Assembly: GCA_029202845.1 (NCBI GenBank)
Contig: CP119315.1
Location: forward strand, 2,387,001 to 2,451,000
DNA: 64,000 nt
DNA from: Candidatus Sphingomonas colombiensis
GTDB lineage: Bacteria > Pseudomonadota > Alphaproteobacteria > Sphingomonadales > Sphingomonadaceae
Direction of reading: 5' to 3'
Positions 7,976-16,365 of the stretch are shown piece after piece; within the stretch, counting starts at the first letter, position 1, and every line of letters starts with the position of its first letter. Under the pieces are notes generated by a model. That model did not search any database. It was not told the DNA's origin and was given only the letters and a program-made list of their open reading frames with translations. A program made the position numbers and the translations under genes.

Positions 7976-9436
7976 ATGGCTGATTTCTCACTGCATCGCA
8001 CCGTCCCGGCGGCGGCCGTGCCGCAATGGGATGACGAGGCCGATGTGATCGTGATCGGTTTCGGCGCTGCCGGTGCCTGCGCGGCGATCGGCGCGGCCGA
8101 GGCGGGCGGGTCTGTCATATTGTTTGAGCGCAATTCGGGCAGCGGGGGCGCTTCCGGCCTGTCGGGCGGCGAAATCTATATCGGCGGCGGCGGCGGCACC
8201 GATGTGCAGCGCGCCAATGGCTTCGCGGACAGCACCGAGGATTTCGCGACCTATCTCAAGATGGCGGGCGGCCCGTGCGCGGATGAGGCGAAATGCGATG
8301 CTTATGCCGCCGGCGCGCTCGATCACTACGCATGGCTGAAGGCGCAGGGGGTGCCGTACAAAGGCACCTATCTGCCCGGCAAGCTGATCGAGCCGATGAC
8401 CGACGATACGCTGATCTGGTCAGGCAGCGAAGCGGCCGCGCCGTTTTGTAATGCGGCGAAGCCCGCGCCGCGCGGGCATGTGATCCAGTTCACAGGCTGG
8501 GGCGGCGGCCGCAAACTGGTCGACGTGCTCGAAGCGCGTGTCCGTGCGCTGGGTGTCGAGGTGGTGACCGACGCGCGCGCGCTGGCGCTGATACGCGACG
8601 GCGAGCGGGTGATTGGCGCTGTGATGCGCGTGGATAATCGTGCGCGCTTCGTCCGTGCGCGGCATGGCGTGGTGCTCGCCACGGGCGGCTTCGTGCTCAA
8701 CCCGGATATGCTCAAGCGATACGCGCCGCTTACCGCGAAGATCGCCGATCCGATCGGCGACAAGGACGATGGCTCCGGGATCAATCTCGGCATGGCGGCG
8801 GGGGGCGATGCGATCCACATGGATCAGTTCTTCGTCACCTGCCCGTGGACCATGCCGGAAAGCCACGCGCAGGGCGTGTTCGTCAACATCCAGGGCCAGC
8901 GCTTCATCAACGAGGATTGCTATCACGGCCGGGTGAGCCGCTGCATGATCGATCAGCCGGGCGACCGCGTCTATCTGTTGCTGGACAGCGCGCATTTCCA
9001 GCAACCGCCCGATTTCGCGCGGATGAGCATCGCCGGCACGGGCGATACGTGGGACGAGGTGGAGCGCGAGCTGGAGATGCCGGAAGGCACGCTCGCCGCG
9101 ACCATGGCGTTCTACAATCGCCACGCGCGCGATGGCCGTGATCCGCTGTTCGACAAGCGGGCACCGATCCTCACCGCGCTCGATCAGGGGCCGTTCGTCG
9201 CGCTGGAGCTGAACTTTCAGGCGAGCTATTTCTCGCACTTCACGCTTGGCGGGCTGCGTACCTCGATCGAGGGAGAGGTGCTCGATCGCGGCGGCCAGGC
9301 GATCGCGGGGCTATATGCGGCCGGGCGCTGCACGTCGGGGCTGCCGGCATGGGGGCATGGCTATAGCTCAGGGTTGAGCCTTGCCGATTGCACCTTCTTC
9401 GGCCGCCGCGCGGGGCGGGCGGCCGCGGGCAGCTAA
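7976..9436 (+). CDS. FAD-dependent dehydrogenase, candidate 3-ketosteroid delta4-(5alpha)-dehydrogenase (TesI/Kst4D-like)
   Basis: 486 residues from the ATG at 7976. An FAD dinucleotide fold (VIVIGFGAAGACAAIGAAEAG) begins at residue 24 and the substrate domain is of the fumarate-reductase/KstD type. It lacks the YPGxG of delta1-dehydrogenases. Instead Tyr316 (NEDCYHG) and Tyr463/Ser465 (GHGYSSG) line up, with a constant offset of three, with Tyr319, Tyr466 and Ser468, the catalytic residues I recall for the Rhodococcus jostii delta4-(5alpha) enzyme. This would introduce the 4-ene into ring A. It ends the rightward operon and overlaps the convergent SDR by 4 bases. A ribosome-like GGAGGGG at 7945 precedes an 8-codon frame (ATG 7957) that overlaps this start. 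Confidence 0.7.
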   Translation: MADFSLHRTVPAAAVPQWDDEADVIVIGFGAAGACAAIGAAEAGGSVILFERNSGSGGASGLSGGEIYIGGGGGTDVQRANGFADSTEDFATYLKMAGGPCADEAKCDAYAAGALDHYAWLKAQGVPYKGTYLPGKLIEPMTDDTLIWSGSEAAAPFCNAAKPAPRGHVIQFTGWGGGRKLVDVLEARVRALGVEVVTDARALALIRDGERVIGAVMRVDNRARFVRARHGVVLATGGFVLNPDMLKRYAPLTAKIADPIGDKDDGSGINLGMAAGGDAIHMDQFFVTCPWTMPESHAQGVFVNIQGQRFINEDCYHGRVSRCMIDQPGDRVYLLLDSAHFQQPPDFARMSIAGTGDTWDEVERELEMPEGTLAATMAFYNRHARDGRDPLFDKRAPILTALDQGPFVALELNFQASYFSHFTLGGLRTSIEGEVLDRGGQAIAGLYAAGRCTSGLPAWGHGYSSGLSLADCTFFGRRAGRAAAGS

Positions 9437-10173
9437 CCCGCGAGCTGCGCGCCATCCACCGCCAGCGTCGCGCCGCTGATCTTGCGCGCCTCGTCGGAGG
9501 CGAGGAAGGCAACCGTCGCGGCGATATCCTCCGGCTCGGCCGCGCCGCCGTCCAGCTTTGGCGCGTGGCGCATCATCAAAGACCAGTCGATGTCGCCTGC
9601 CGGCGGCGCGGCGTTGCCCATGTTGGTGTTGACCTGCCCCGGGCACACCGCGTTGACGCGCACGCCGCGTGCGGCGAACTCCACCGCGAGCGACTTGGTG
9701 ATCGCCACCACTCCATGTTTCGACGCGGCATAGGCGAGGCTATAGGGGATGCCCGACAGCCCGGCGGTGGACGCCATGTTGACGATCGACCCACGCGATT
9801 TGACGAGATGTGGAAGGGCGGCGCGGCACAGGGCGAAGACGCTGAACAGATTGACGCGCAGCACCCGTTCGAACCGCGCCTCGTCGAAATCGATCGTTGG
9901 CCCCCAATCGAGCATCCCGCCGATGTTGCACAATACGTTCAGCCCGTCTCGCGCGGCGGCGGCGACCAGCGTCTGGCAGGACGGGGTATCGCTCGCGTCA
10001 TAGCGATGCACCCGCACCGGGCGCGCGATTGCGGCGGCGGTTTCGTCCAGCCCGCGTTGGTCGATATCGCCGATCGTCAGTTCCGCGCCTTCGGCGGCGA
10101 AGCGCAGCGCGGTGGCACGTCCGATGCCCGATGCTGCCCCGGTGATCAGCACTTTCTTTCCGGCAAAACGCAT
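9433..10173 (-). CDS. Short-chain dehydrogenase/reductase (SDR)
   Basis: 246 residues with TGAASGIG, CNIGG in place of the usual NNAG, NMAST with the catalytic serine, and YAASK. Classical SDR that probably oxidises or reduces a steroid hydroxyl/ketone. It is transcribed alone, leftward, from the divergent gap holding operator site B, and its 3' end overlaps that of the facing dehydrogenase by 4 bases. The Asp in IGDID after the second beta strand suggests NAD(H) preference. Confidence 0.8.
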   Translation of the reverse strand: MRFAGKKVLITGAASGIGRATALRFAAEGAELTIGDIDQRGLDETAAAIARPVRVHRYDASDTPSCQTLVAAAARDGLNVLCNIGGMLDWGPTIDFDEARFERVLRVNLFSVFALCRAALPHLVKSRGSIVNMASTAGLSGIPYSLAYAASKHGVVAITKSLAVEFAARGVRVNAVCPGQVNTNMGNAAPPAGDIDWSLMMRHAPKLDGGAAEPEDIAATVAFLASDEARKISGATLAVDGAQLAG

Positions 10174-10194
10174 TGATCCCCTCCGCTCTTGATT

Positions 10195-10225
10195 TGCGTA
10201 GTGATCCTAGGCACAATTCTACGCA
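10195..10225. promoter_or_regulatory. Operator-like inverted repeat, site B, abutting a start codon
   Basis: TGCGTA at 10195-10200 and TACGCA at 10220-10225, with a 19-base spacer and extended arms TTTGCGTAG/CTACGCAA. It fills most of the 52-base divergent gap between an SDR and a SnoaL-like gene and ends directly against the ATG at 10226. Either the rightward transcript is nearly leaderless or the true start lies further in. Confidence 0.65.
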
Positions 10226-10750
10226 ATGACACCAAAAAACACTCTGGAGAGCCGGATTGCGTGCCTGGAGGCGGATAGGGCGATTCGCGATTTGAAAGCG
10301 CGCTATCTGCGTGCCTGCGATGCCAAGGATCCCGAAGCCGTCCGCGATACCCTGTTGCCGCATGGTGCGGTGATCGCGTTCGAGGGCTTTCCGCTGTTCG
10401 AGGATCGCGCGCCGTTCGTGGCAGTCTATGCGCAATTGGGCTGCGCGCCGGGCGTGTTCGATGTCCACCACGCGGCCAATGGGGTGATCAGCTTCGAGGA
10501 TGAAGGCCGCGCGCGCGGATCATGGTCGCTGCTGTTTCTCAACATCAATCTCGCCGCGCGCACGCTGACGCAGATGGGCGTGGAGTATGACGATATCTAC
10601 GTGAAACAGGATGGCCGCTGGTGGATCGCGGAAACGCGTTCGCGCCAGACGTACGGGCTGGTTCAGACGGTGGATGCGGCCGGGCAACCGGCGGTGAGCA
10701 TCATGGGAAGGACGACGGGAATGTTCGATACGACGGATAGCGCGGCATGA
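10226..10750 (+). CDS. SnoaL/NTF2-fold protein, candidate BaiE/Hsh2-like hydroxysteroid dehydratase
   Basis: 174 residues. The N-terminal helix (LESRIACLEADRAIRDLK) followed by Tyr27 and Asp32, His82 in DVHHAANG, and Arg138/Arg140 near the end of the cone fit the arrangement recalled for the bile acid 7alpha-dehydratase BaiE (Tyr30, Asp35, His83, Arg146). In sphingomonads a SnoaL-like protein, Hsh2, is known as a 7alpha-hydroxysteroid dehydratase. It overlaps the following SDR gene by 4 bases. Other SnoaL roles (isomerase, small hydrolase) remain possible. The operator repeat abuts its ATG and no ribosome site is visible. Confidence 0.6.
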   Translation: MTPKNTLESRIACLEADRAIRDLKARYLRACDAKDPEAVRDTLLPHGAVIAFEGFPLFEDRAPFVAVYAQLGCAPGVFDVHHAANGVISFEDEGRARGSWSLLFLNINLAARTLTQMGVEYDDIYVKQDGRWWIAETRSRQTYGLVQTVDAAGQPAVSIMGRTTGMFDTTDSAA

Positions 10751-11604
10751 GCGGCGGCGCGCTCAAGGGGAAGGTGGCGGTCGTCACCGGTGCGAGCCGC
10801 GGGATCGGCGCGGGCATTGCGGCGCGGTTCGCGGCGGAGGGCGCGCGCGTGGTTGCGGTCGCCCGTACGCTGGAGCCGGACGGCAAGCTGCCGGGATCGC
10901 TCGCCGAGACGGTGGAGCGCATCCGTGCGGCCGGCGGTGAGTGCCATGCGCTGCGCATCGATCTTGGCGATGCCGCCGATCGCGCCCGGATCATCCCGGA
11001 GGTGCTGGCGCAATTCGGCCGCGTCGATATCGTCGTCAACAACGCCGCCTGGGCCCGTTTTGGCCCGATCTGGCAGCAGCAGCCGCGCCACGCGCATCTC
11101 GCGTTCGAGATCAATTATTTCGCGCCGCTGGAAATCGCGGCGGCCGCCGTGCCGGTGATGAAGGGGCAGGGCGCGGGCTGGATCCTCAACATCTCCAGCG
11201 GCACATCGCTGTTGCCACGCCCAGCGCCGTTCGATCCGGCCGATCGCTATTTCGAGTTCCACCAACAGGGCAGCCCGACGCTGTACGGCTCTACCAAGGC
11301 GGCGCTTGAGCGCATGTCGGCTGGCATGGCGGCGGAACTCGCGGGCACGGGCGTCGCGATCAATACGCTGGCCCCGGTCGGCGCGGTGGCGAGCGAGGGC
11401 GCGCTGGAAGTCGGCGGATGGGACGAGCGGGATCATCTCGAGCCGGTCGAGGCGATGGCCGAGGCCGCGCTGGCGCTTTGCTCGCGTCCGGCGGACGAAT
11501 TGTCCGGCCGCATCGCGGTCAGCCTGCCACTGCTGGAAGAGCTGGGGATTCCGATCCGCGCGCTGGATGGTCAGCGGCTGCATTCGGAGCAGGTCGCCGC
11601 TTAG
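10747..11604 (+). CDS. Short-chain dehydrogenase/reductase (SDR), long form
   Basis: 285 residues with TGASRGIG, VNNAAWA, NISSG and YGSTK. It is longer than the 250-residue classical type because of an insert between the serine and tyrosine motifs (around PAPFDPADRYFEF) and a C-terminal tail. The start overlaps the stop of the SnoaL-like gene (ATGA), so the two are probably one translational unit acting on the same substrate. The substrate is unknown. Confidence 0.78.
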   Translation: MSGGALKGKVAVVTGASRGIGAGIAARFAAEGARVVAVARTLEPDGKLPGSLAETVERIRAAGGECHALRIDLGDAADRARIIPEVLAQFGRVDIVVNNAAWARFGPIWQQQPRHAHLAFEINYFAPLEIAAAAVPVMKGQGAGWILNISSGTSLLPRPAPFDPADRYFEFHQQGSPTLYGSTKAALERMSAGMAAELAGTGVAINTLAPVGAVASEGALEVGGWDERDHLEPVEAMAEAALALCSRPADELSGRIAVSLPLLEELGIPIRALDGQRLHSEQVAA

Positions 11605-11691
11605 TAACAACGGCAATAATGAATACGCATTTGGCGACTATTTGTTGTCGAACATAACAAAACGCGTAATGTTAATGGCTGGAGATTGACC
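11605..11691. promoter_or_regulatory. AT-rich gap with palindrome and operator half-sites
   Basis: This 87-base gap is AT-rich compared with its surroundings. It contains TACGCA at 11624-11629, a palindrome TTTGTT/AACAAA spanning 11641-11661, and CGCGTA at 11663-11668. The hexamers match the operator half-sites of the cluster but are not placed at the 18-base spacing. It may be a diverged operator or a separate promoter for the SnoaL-OYE-lactamase genes downstream. Confidence 0.3.
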
Positions 11692-12315
11692 TTGCCGGAT
11701 CTGGAATCCCGTATCGACCGCTTGGAGTCGCTGGACCAGATCCGGCAGCTCCCGGCCAGATATGCGCTGGCGCTCGACATGCGTGACATGGATGCGATGG
11801 TCTCGTTGTTTCCGGCTGACGTGCGTGTCGGCAAGGATGCAAGCGGCCGCGCCGCGCTGCGCGCCTATATGGATCGCACGTTGCGTTCGCCGTTCACCGG
11901 CACCTCGCATCATATCGGCGGCCATATCATCGAGTTCGATGACCCCGATCACGCGCATGGCATCGTCTATTCCAAGAACGAGCATGAAACCGGCGACGAA
12001 TGGGTCATCATGCAGATGATGTATGTCGACGATTATGTCCGCATCGACGGGCGCTGGCATTTCGCGCGCCGCTTGCCGCTTTATTGGTACGCCACCGATC
12101 TCAACAAACCGCCGATCGGCGCGAACAAGATGCGCTGGCCGGGCACCGATTGGGCGGAGGGCAATTTCCACAAACTGTTTCCGAGCTACGAGGAATTCTG
12201 GGCGCGCGCCGGTGATAGTGCCGCGCCGGTCCCGCCGCCCGCACCGCTCGATGGTTTCATCAACGCGATGCGCCGGGGCAATGCCGCGCCGCGCGTGAAG
12301 GTGCGGGCGGATTGA
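11692..12315 (+). CDS. Second SnoaL/NTF2-fold protein, candidate dehydratase or isomerase
   Basis: 207 residues from a TTG at 11692, seven bases after GGAG; a TTG two codons earlier (11686) is the alternative. The N terminus LESRIDRLESLDQIRQL is the same type as the SnoaL protein 1 kb upstream, with Tyr24, Asp29, His74 and Arg126/127 in matching positions. It is therefore a second BaiE/Hsh2-type candidate, perhaps for another hydroxyl position. It has an additional C-terminal extension of about 75 residues after the fold. It precedes the BaiCD-like flavin reductase by 53 bases. Confidence 0.6.
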   Translation: MPDLESRIDRLESLDQIRQLPARYALALDMRDMDAMVSLFPADVRVGKDASGRAALRAYMDRTLRSPFTGTSHHIGGHIIEFDDPDHAHGIVYSKNEHETGDEWVIMQMMYVDDYVRIDGRWHFARRLPLYWYATDLNKPPIGANKMRWPGTDWAEGNFHKLFPSYEEFWARAGDSAAPVPPPAPLDGFINAMRRGNAAPRVKVRAD

Positions 12316-12368
12316 ATACGGCTGGCCGCGCATGTCGGCCGGCACGAGAGGATAGGACAAGGATCGCA

Positions 12369-14525
12369 ATGACCGCCAATAGCTTCCCGCACCTGCTTTC
12401 GCCCGGCCGGATCGGCCGGATGGAATTGCGCAATCGCATCGCCGTAACCGCGATGGGCGCCAGCCTCGGCGAAGAGGATGGCCAGTGCGGCGATCGGCTC
12501 ATCGCCTATCACGCGGAGCAGGCGCGCGGCGGCGTTGGCCTGATCATCACGGGCGTCGCGGGCGTGGCGTGGCCGGCCGGCGCGAGTGAAGATGCGCAAA
12601 TCGCCATTTCCGACGATCGCTTCATACCGGGGCTGAAGGCGCTGGCGGACGCGGCACATGCGCACGGCGCCAGGATTGTGCCGCAGCTTCATCATGGCGG
12701 GCTTGGCGCGATGGCGGATATGGTCGCCGGCCGCCCGCTTTGGTGCCCGTCGCCGCCAGAAGCGCCGACCGGCGATTTTACCGCTACGTTCCTGATCGAA
12801 GAGCTGATGTCGGCGCCATTCGGACGCATAAAGGGCGTCGAGCTGAAGGTGATGACGGTCGAGGACATCCGGCTGGTGACCGGTCAGTTCGCGGCGGCGG
12901 CGGATCGGGCGAAACGCGCGGGCTTCGACGGTGTCGAGATCCATGGCGGCCACGGCTACCTTCTGTCCTCGTTCATCTCGCCCAAGTCGAACCGGCGCAC
13001 CGACGAATATGGCGGTCCGCTGGAGAATCGCGTGCGTTTCCTGCTCGAGGTGATCCGCGCGATGCGTGAATCCGTCGGGCCGGATTTCCCGATCTGGTGC
13101 AAGCTCGATTCGCGTGAAATCGGCAAGAAGGGCGGCATCACGATCGAGGATGCGATCGAGACGGCGCGAATGGTCGAAGCCGCCGGCGCCGATGCCATCA
13201 CCGTCTCTGCCTATCACGACAATGGTCAGGCGAAGCTTCATTCGGGTTCGCATACGCCGCACGAGCCGGGGCTCAACATTCCGTTCGCGCGTCGGATCAA
13301 GGCGGCGGTCAAAGTGCCTGTCATCGCCTCCGGCCGGATCGAGCCGGAGGTGGGCGATGCGGCGATCGCGGATGGCTCGCTCGATTTCGTATCGATGGGG
13401 CGCAAGCTGCTCGCCGATCCGCATCTGCCCAACAAGCTCGCGGCGGGGCGACCGGAAGAGGTGCTGCCGTGCATCTATTGCTACACCTGCATCAGCGCGA
13501 TCTATCTCGGCGATCCGCTGCGCTGTGCGGTGAATCCTGAAACGGGGTTCGAATATCTGCACCGCGATCTTGCGTCCGCGCCGTCGAAGCGCGTCGTGGT
13601 GATCGGTGGCGGCCCGGCGGGCATGGAATCGGCGCGGCGGCTGCGTGAGAAGGGGCAGGAAGTGATCCTGCTGGAAGCCGGCGCGCGGCTTGGCGGGACA
13701 TTGCGTTTCGCCTCGCTCGCTTATCCCGCGAACGAGCGGTTGCTCGATTGGCTTCAGCGGCAGGTCGCGGCGTCGGGTGCCGATGTCCGGCTCAACACGC
13801 CCGCCACGCCGGCGCTGCTGCGTGAATTGCGCCCCGATGCGGTGATCGTCGCGACCGGCGCGCGGCGCGGGATGCCCCCGATCCCCGGCGGCGATCTGCC
13901 CAACGTCTTGTCCGGCGACGACATGCGCAAGCTGATGCTCGGCGAAAGCTCCGATGAATTGAAGCGTAAGACGAGCTTCGCCACGCGCATCGCGACCAGG
14001 GTGGGCGCGGCGACAGGACTAACCGCCAATCTCGATTTCGTACGCAAGGCGACGCATCAGTGGATGCCGCTGGGCGATCATGTCGTGATCGTCGGCGGCG
14101 AACTGGTCGGGCTGGAGCTGGCCGAATTCCTGCTCGAACGCGGGCGGACGGTGACGGTGGTGGACGACGCGCCGCGCTTCGGCGCGGGGCTGACGGTCGT
14201 GCGGCGGATGCGGCTGCTTGAAGAACTGAAGGAACATGGGGTCGCGATGTTCCCCAAGGCGGCGGATATCCGCATCGAGCCGGGCGCCGTCACCTTCACC
14301 GATGCAAATGGCGAGGTGCAACGTCCGCGCGCCGATCATGTGATCGTCGCCAAGGGAGCGACGGGCGACGAAGCGCTGGCCGATGCGTTGCGCGCGGAAG
14401 GGTTCGACGTTCATGCGATCGGCGATTGCACCGGCGTCACCTATATCGAGGGCGCGATGCGTGGTGCGGCGGGCGCGGTGGAGGCGATCCTGTCGCCGCA
14501 GCATGCCGAAGCCGTGGCGCTTTGA
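12369..14525 (+). CDS. FMN/FAD iron-sulfur ene-reductase (old yellow enzyme/FadH/BaiCD family)
   Basis: 718 residues in three parts. Residues 1-370 are an FMN-binding TIM barrel of the old yellow enzyme type (RIAVTAMG; HGGHGYLLSSFISPKSN). Next comes a cysteine cluster for a 4Fe-4S centre (CIYCYTCIS with a further Cys in LRCAVN), then an FAD/NAD(P) pyridine nucleotide reductase domain (VVVIGGGPAGMES; a second dinucleotide fold near VIVGGELVGLELAE). This is the architecture of 2,4-dienoyl-CoA reductase and of BaiCD/BaiH, which act on 3-oxo-4-ene bile acid intermediates. Next to two BaiE-like proteins, reduction of a steroid dienone or enone is a reasonable inference. The ATG at 12369 follows AGGACAAGGA. 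Confidence 0.82.
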   Translation: MTANSFPHLLSPGRIGRMELRNRIAVTAMGASLGEEDGQCGDRLIAYHAEQARGGVGLIITGVAGVAWPAGASEDAQIAISDDRFIPGLKALADAAHAHGARIVPQLHHGGLGAMADMVAGRPLWCPSPPEAPTGDFTATFLIEELMSAPFGRIKGVELKVMTVEDIRLVTGQFAAAADRAKRAGFDGVEIHGGHGYLLSSFISPKSNRRTDEYGGPLENRVRFLLEVIRAMRESVGPDFPIWCKLDSREIGKKGGITIEDAIETARMVEAAGADAITVSAYHDNGQAKLHSGSHTPHEPGLNIPFARRIKAAVKVPVIASGRIEPEVGDAAIADGSLDFVSMGRKLLADPHLPNKLAAGRPEEVLPCIYCYTCISAIYLGDPLRCAVNPETGFEYLHRDLASAPSKRVVVIGGGPAGMESARRLREKGQEVILLEAGARLGGTLRFASLAYPANERLLDWLQRQVAASGADVRLNTPATPALLRELRPDAVIVATGARRGMPPIPGGDLPNVLSGDDMRKLMLGESSDELKRKTSFATRIATRVGAATGLTANLDFVRKATHQWMPLGDHVVIVGGELVGLELAEFLLERGRTVTVVDDAPRFGAGLTVVRRMRLLEELKEHGVAMFPKAADIRIEPGAVTFTDANGEVQRPRADHVIVAKGATGDEALADALRAEGFDVHAIGDCTGVTYIEGAMRGAAGAVEAILSPQHAEAVAL

Positions 14526-15529
14526 CCGTATTGCATTATCCCTTCGAGGGGCGTTCGCCCACGCCGGATGAGGTGATCACCGTTTCCCCCGGCGTGCACT
14601 GGCGGCGTGTTCCGGTGCCCGGCCCATTGCAGCATGTGAACTGCTGGCTGCTCGACGACGATGGCGGCGTGGCGATCGTCGACACCGGCTATCAGGATGA
14701 TGCGACGCGCGACGGCTGGGCTGCAGCGATCGCCGGGCGGCGTGTGACGCAGGTGATCTGCACTCATTATCACCCCGATCACAGCGGGCTCGCCGGCTGG
14801 CTGTGTCGCGAATATCGTGCGCCGCTGGTGATGACGCGTGTCGAGTGGTTGTCGCTCTATCATTTCGTCGCGGGATCGCGCGTGGCGCCGGAGGAGATCG
14901 CCGATTATTGGCGCGCCGCCGGCTGGGATGACGCGCAGATCGCGCGATCGATGCGCGGGTGGAGTCAGTTCGGGGCATTCGTCAGCCCGCCGCCACAGAG
15001 CTTCCGCCGCATCGCGGACGGTGACCGCATCGCGCTCGGCGGGGCGGAGTGGCGTGTCGTCGTGGGAAGCGGGCATAGCCCCGAACACGCCTGTCTGCTC
15101 GATGAGCACGCGGGCGTGCTGATCGCGGGCGATCAGGTGCTGCCCGCCGTAAGCCCCAACGTCTCGGTCACGTTGAGCGAGCCGGAGGGCGATCCGCTCG
15201 GCGACTGGCTGGCCTCGATCGAGCGGCTGCGGCTGCTCGATGGCGACCTGCTGGTGCTGCCGGGGCACGGCGATCCGTTCCACGGACTGCACGCGCGGCT
15301 CGATGCGATCGCGATGGGGCATCATCGCCGGCTCGATCGGCTACACGCGCTGCTCGCCGAGCCACGCCGCGTGGTGGATTGTTTTCCGGCGTTGTTCCGG
15401 CGCGAGGTCGGTGCCGAGATGATCGAGATGGCGACCGGGGAGACGCTCGCGCATCTCCACCGGCTGGAGCATGACGGGCGCACGACCCGCGAGATGCACG
15501 ACGGCGTGACGTGGTTCGCCGCCGCCTGA
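14522..15529 (+). CDS. MBL-fold metallohydrolase
   Basis: About 335 residues from a TTG at 14522 that overlaps the stop of the reductase gene (TTTGA); the next in-frame codons read TVLHYPF. The zinc-binding motif THYHPDHSG is present, with later ligands in GSGHSPEH and the Asp in IAGDQVLP, as in glyoxalase II/lactamase-like hydrolases. Such proteins in catabolic operons hydrolyse thioesters, lactones or esters. A steroid-derived lactone or CoA ester is possible but unproven. It ends 6 bases before the convergent SDR. Confidence 0.75.
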   Translation: MTVLHYPFEGRSPTPDEVITVSPGVHWRRVPVPGPLQHVNCWLLDDDGGVAIVDTGYQDDATRDGWAAAIAGRRVTQVICTHYHPDHSGLAGWLCREYRAPLVMTRVEWLSLYHFVAGSRVAPEEIADYWRAAGWDDAQIARSMRGWSQFGAFVSPPPQSFRRIADGDRIALGGAEWRVVVGSGHSPEHACLLDEHAGVLIAGDQVLPAVSPNVSVTLSEPEGDPLGDWLASIERLRLLDGDLLVLPGHGDPFHGLHARLDAIAMGHHRRLDRLHALLAEPRRVVDCFPALFRREVGAEMIEMATGETLAHLHRLEHDGRTTREMHDGVTWFAAA

Positions 15530-15535
15530 GCGCGG

Positions 15536-16348
15536 TCAGAAGAAGCAGCTGCCGCCGTTCGCGACCAGCACCGAACCTGTGACGAAGCTCGCATCTTCGC
15601 TGGCGAGATAGGCGACGGCGGCTGCGATCTCCGCCGGCCGCGCCAGCCGCCCGAGCGGCACGGCGGCTTCCATCGAGGTGATCCACTCGGCCGGGATGCC
15701 CTGCATGATTGGCGTGTCGGTCGGCCCCGGCGCGACCGCGTTGACGCGGATGCCGCGCGGGGCAAGCTCGCGTGCTAGCTGACGGGTCAGCCCGATCACT
15801 GCGGCCTTGGAAGCACAATAATGTGGCGAGCCTTCGCCCGATTGCGCGCTGGTCGAGCTGATGTTGACGATCGTGCCGCTCGCCTTATCGGCCGCCAGCG
15901 CGCGAACGAACTCACGCGCAAGGAAAAAGGCGCCGTCGAGATTGACCGCCATCACGCCGCGCCAACCTGCATCCTCCATATGGATCAGCTGATCCGCGAA
16001 CGCGGTGGGTTTCTCACCCGCTGCGATCTGCGCGTTGCGCTCTGCCATGCCGGCGTAGAATGGCTCGCTGCCGTCGCCCGGTGCGGCGCCGATCCCGGCG
16101 TTGCTCACCGCGATATCGAGCCGGCCGAACGCTGCACGCGCCTCACGCACCGCCGCCGCGACCGACGCGCTGTCGCTCACATCGCAACGGATCGCCAGCG
16201 CGCCGCCGGAAGCGCGCGCGTCATCGAGATTGAGATCGAGTGCGGCGACTTGCGCGCCCTCCGCAGTCAGTCGCTCGACGATCGCGCGCCCGATGCCGCG
16301 CCCCGCGCCGGTGACGATCGCACCGCGCCCTTGAAGCCGTCCTGCCAT
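15536..16348 (-). CDS. Short-chain dehydrogenase/reductase (SDR)
   Basis: 270 residues with TGAGRGIG, SNAGIG, NISSTS and YCASK; the residue after the second strand is Asp (ALDLN), suggesting NAD(H). It has a roughly 25-residue insert between the NAG and catalytic regions (around GDGSEPFYAGMAERN). It is the last gene of a leftward three-gene unit with the delta1-dehydrogenase and another SDR, 17 bases after the former. Likely a hydroxysteroid dehydrogenase. Confidence 0.8.
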   Translation of the reverse strand: MAGRLQGRGAIVTGAGRGIGRAIVERLTAEGAQVAALDLNLDDARASGGALAIRCDVSDSASVAAAVREARAAFGRLDIAVSNAGIGAAPGDGSEPFYAGMAERNAQIAAGEKPTAFADQLIHMEDAGWRGVMAVNLDGAFFLAREFVRALAADKASGTIVNISSTSAQSGEGSPHYCASKAAVIGLTRQLARELAPRGIRVNAVAPGPTDTPIMQGIPAEWITSMEAAVPLGRLARPAEIAAAVAYLASEDASFVTGSVLVANGGSCFF

Positions 16349-16365
16349 GATGTTCGTCCTTGTGG

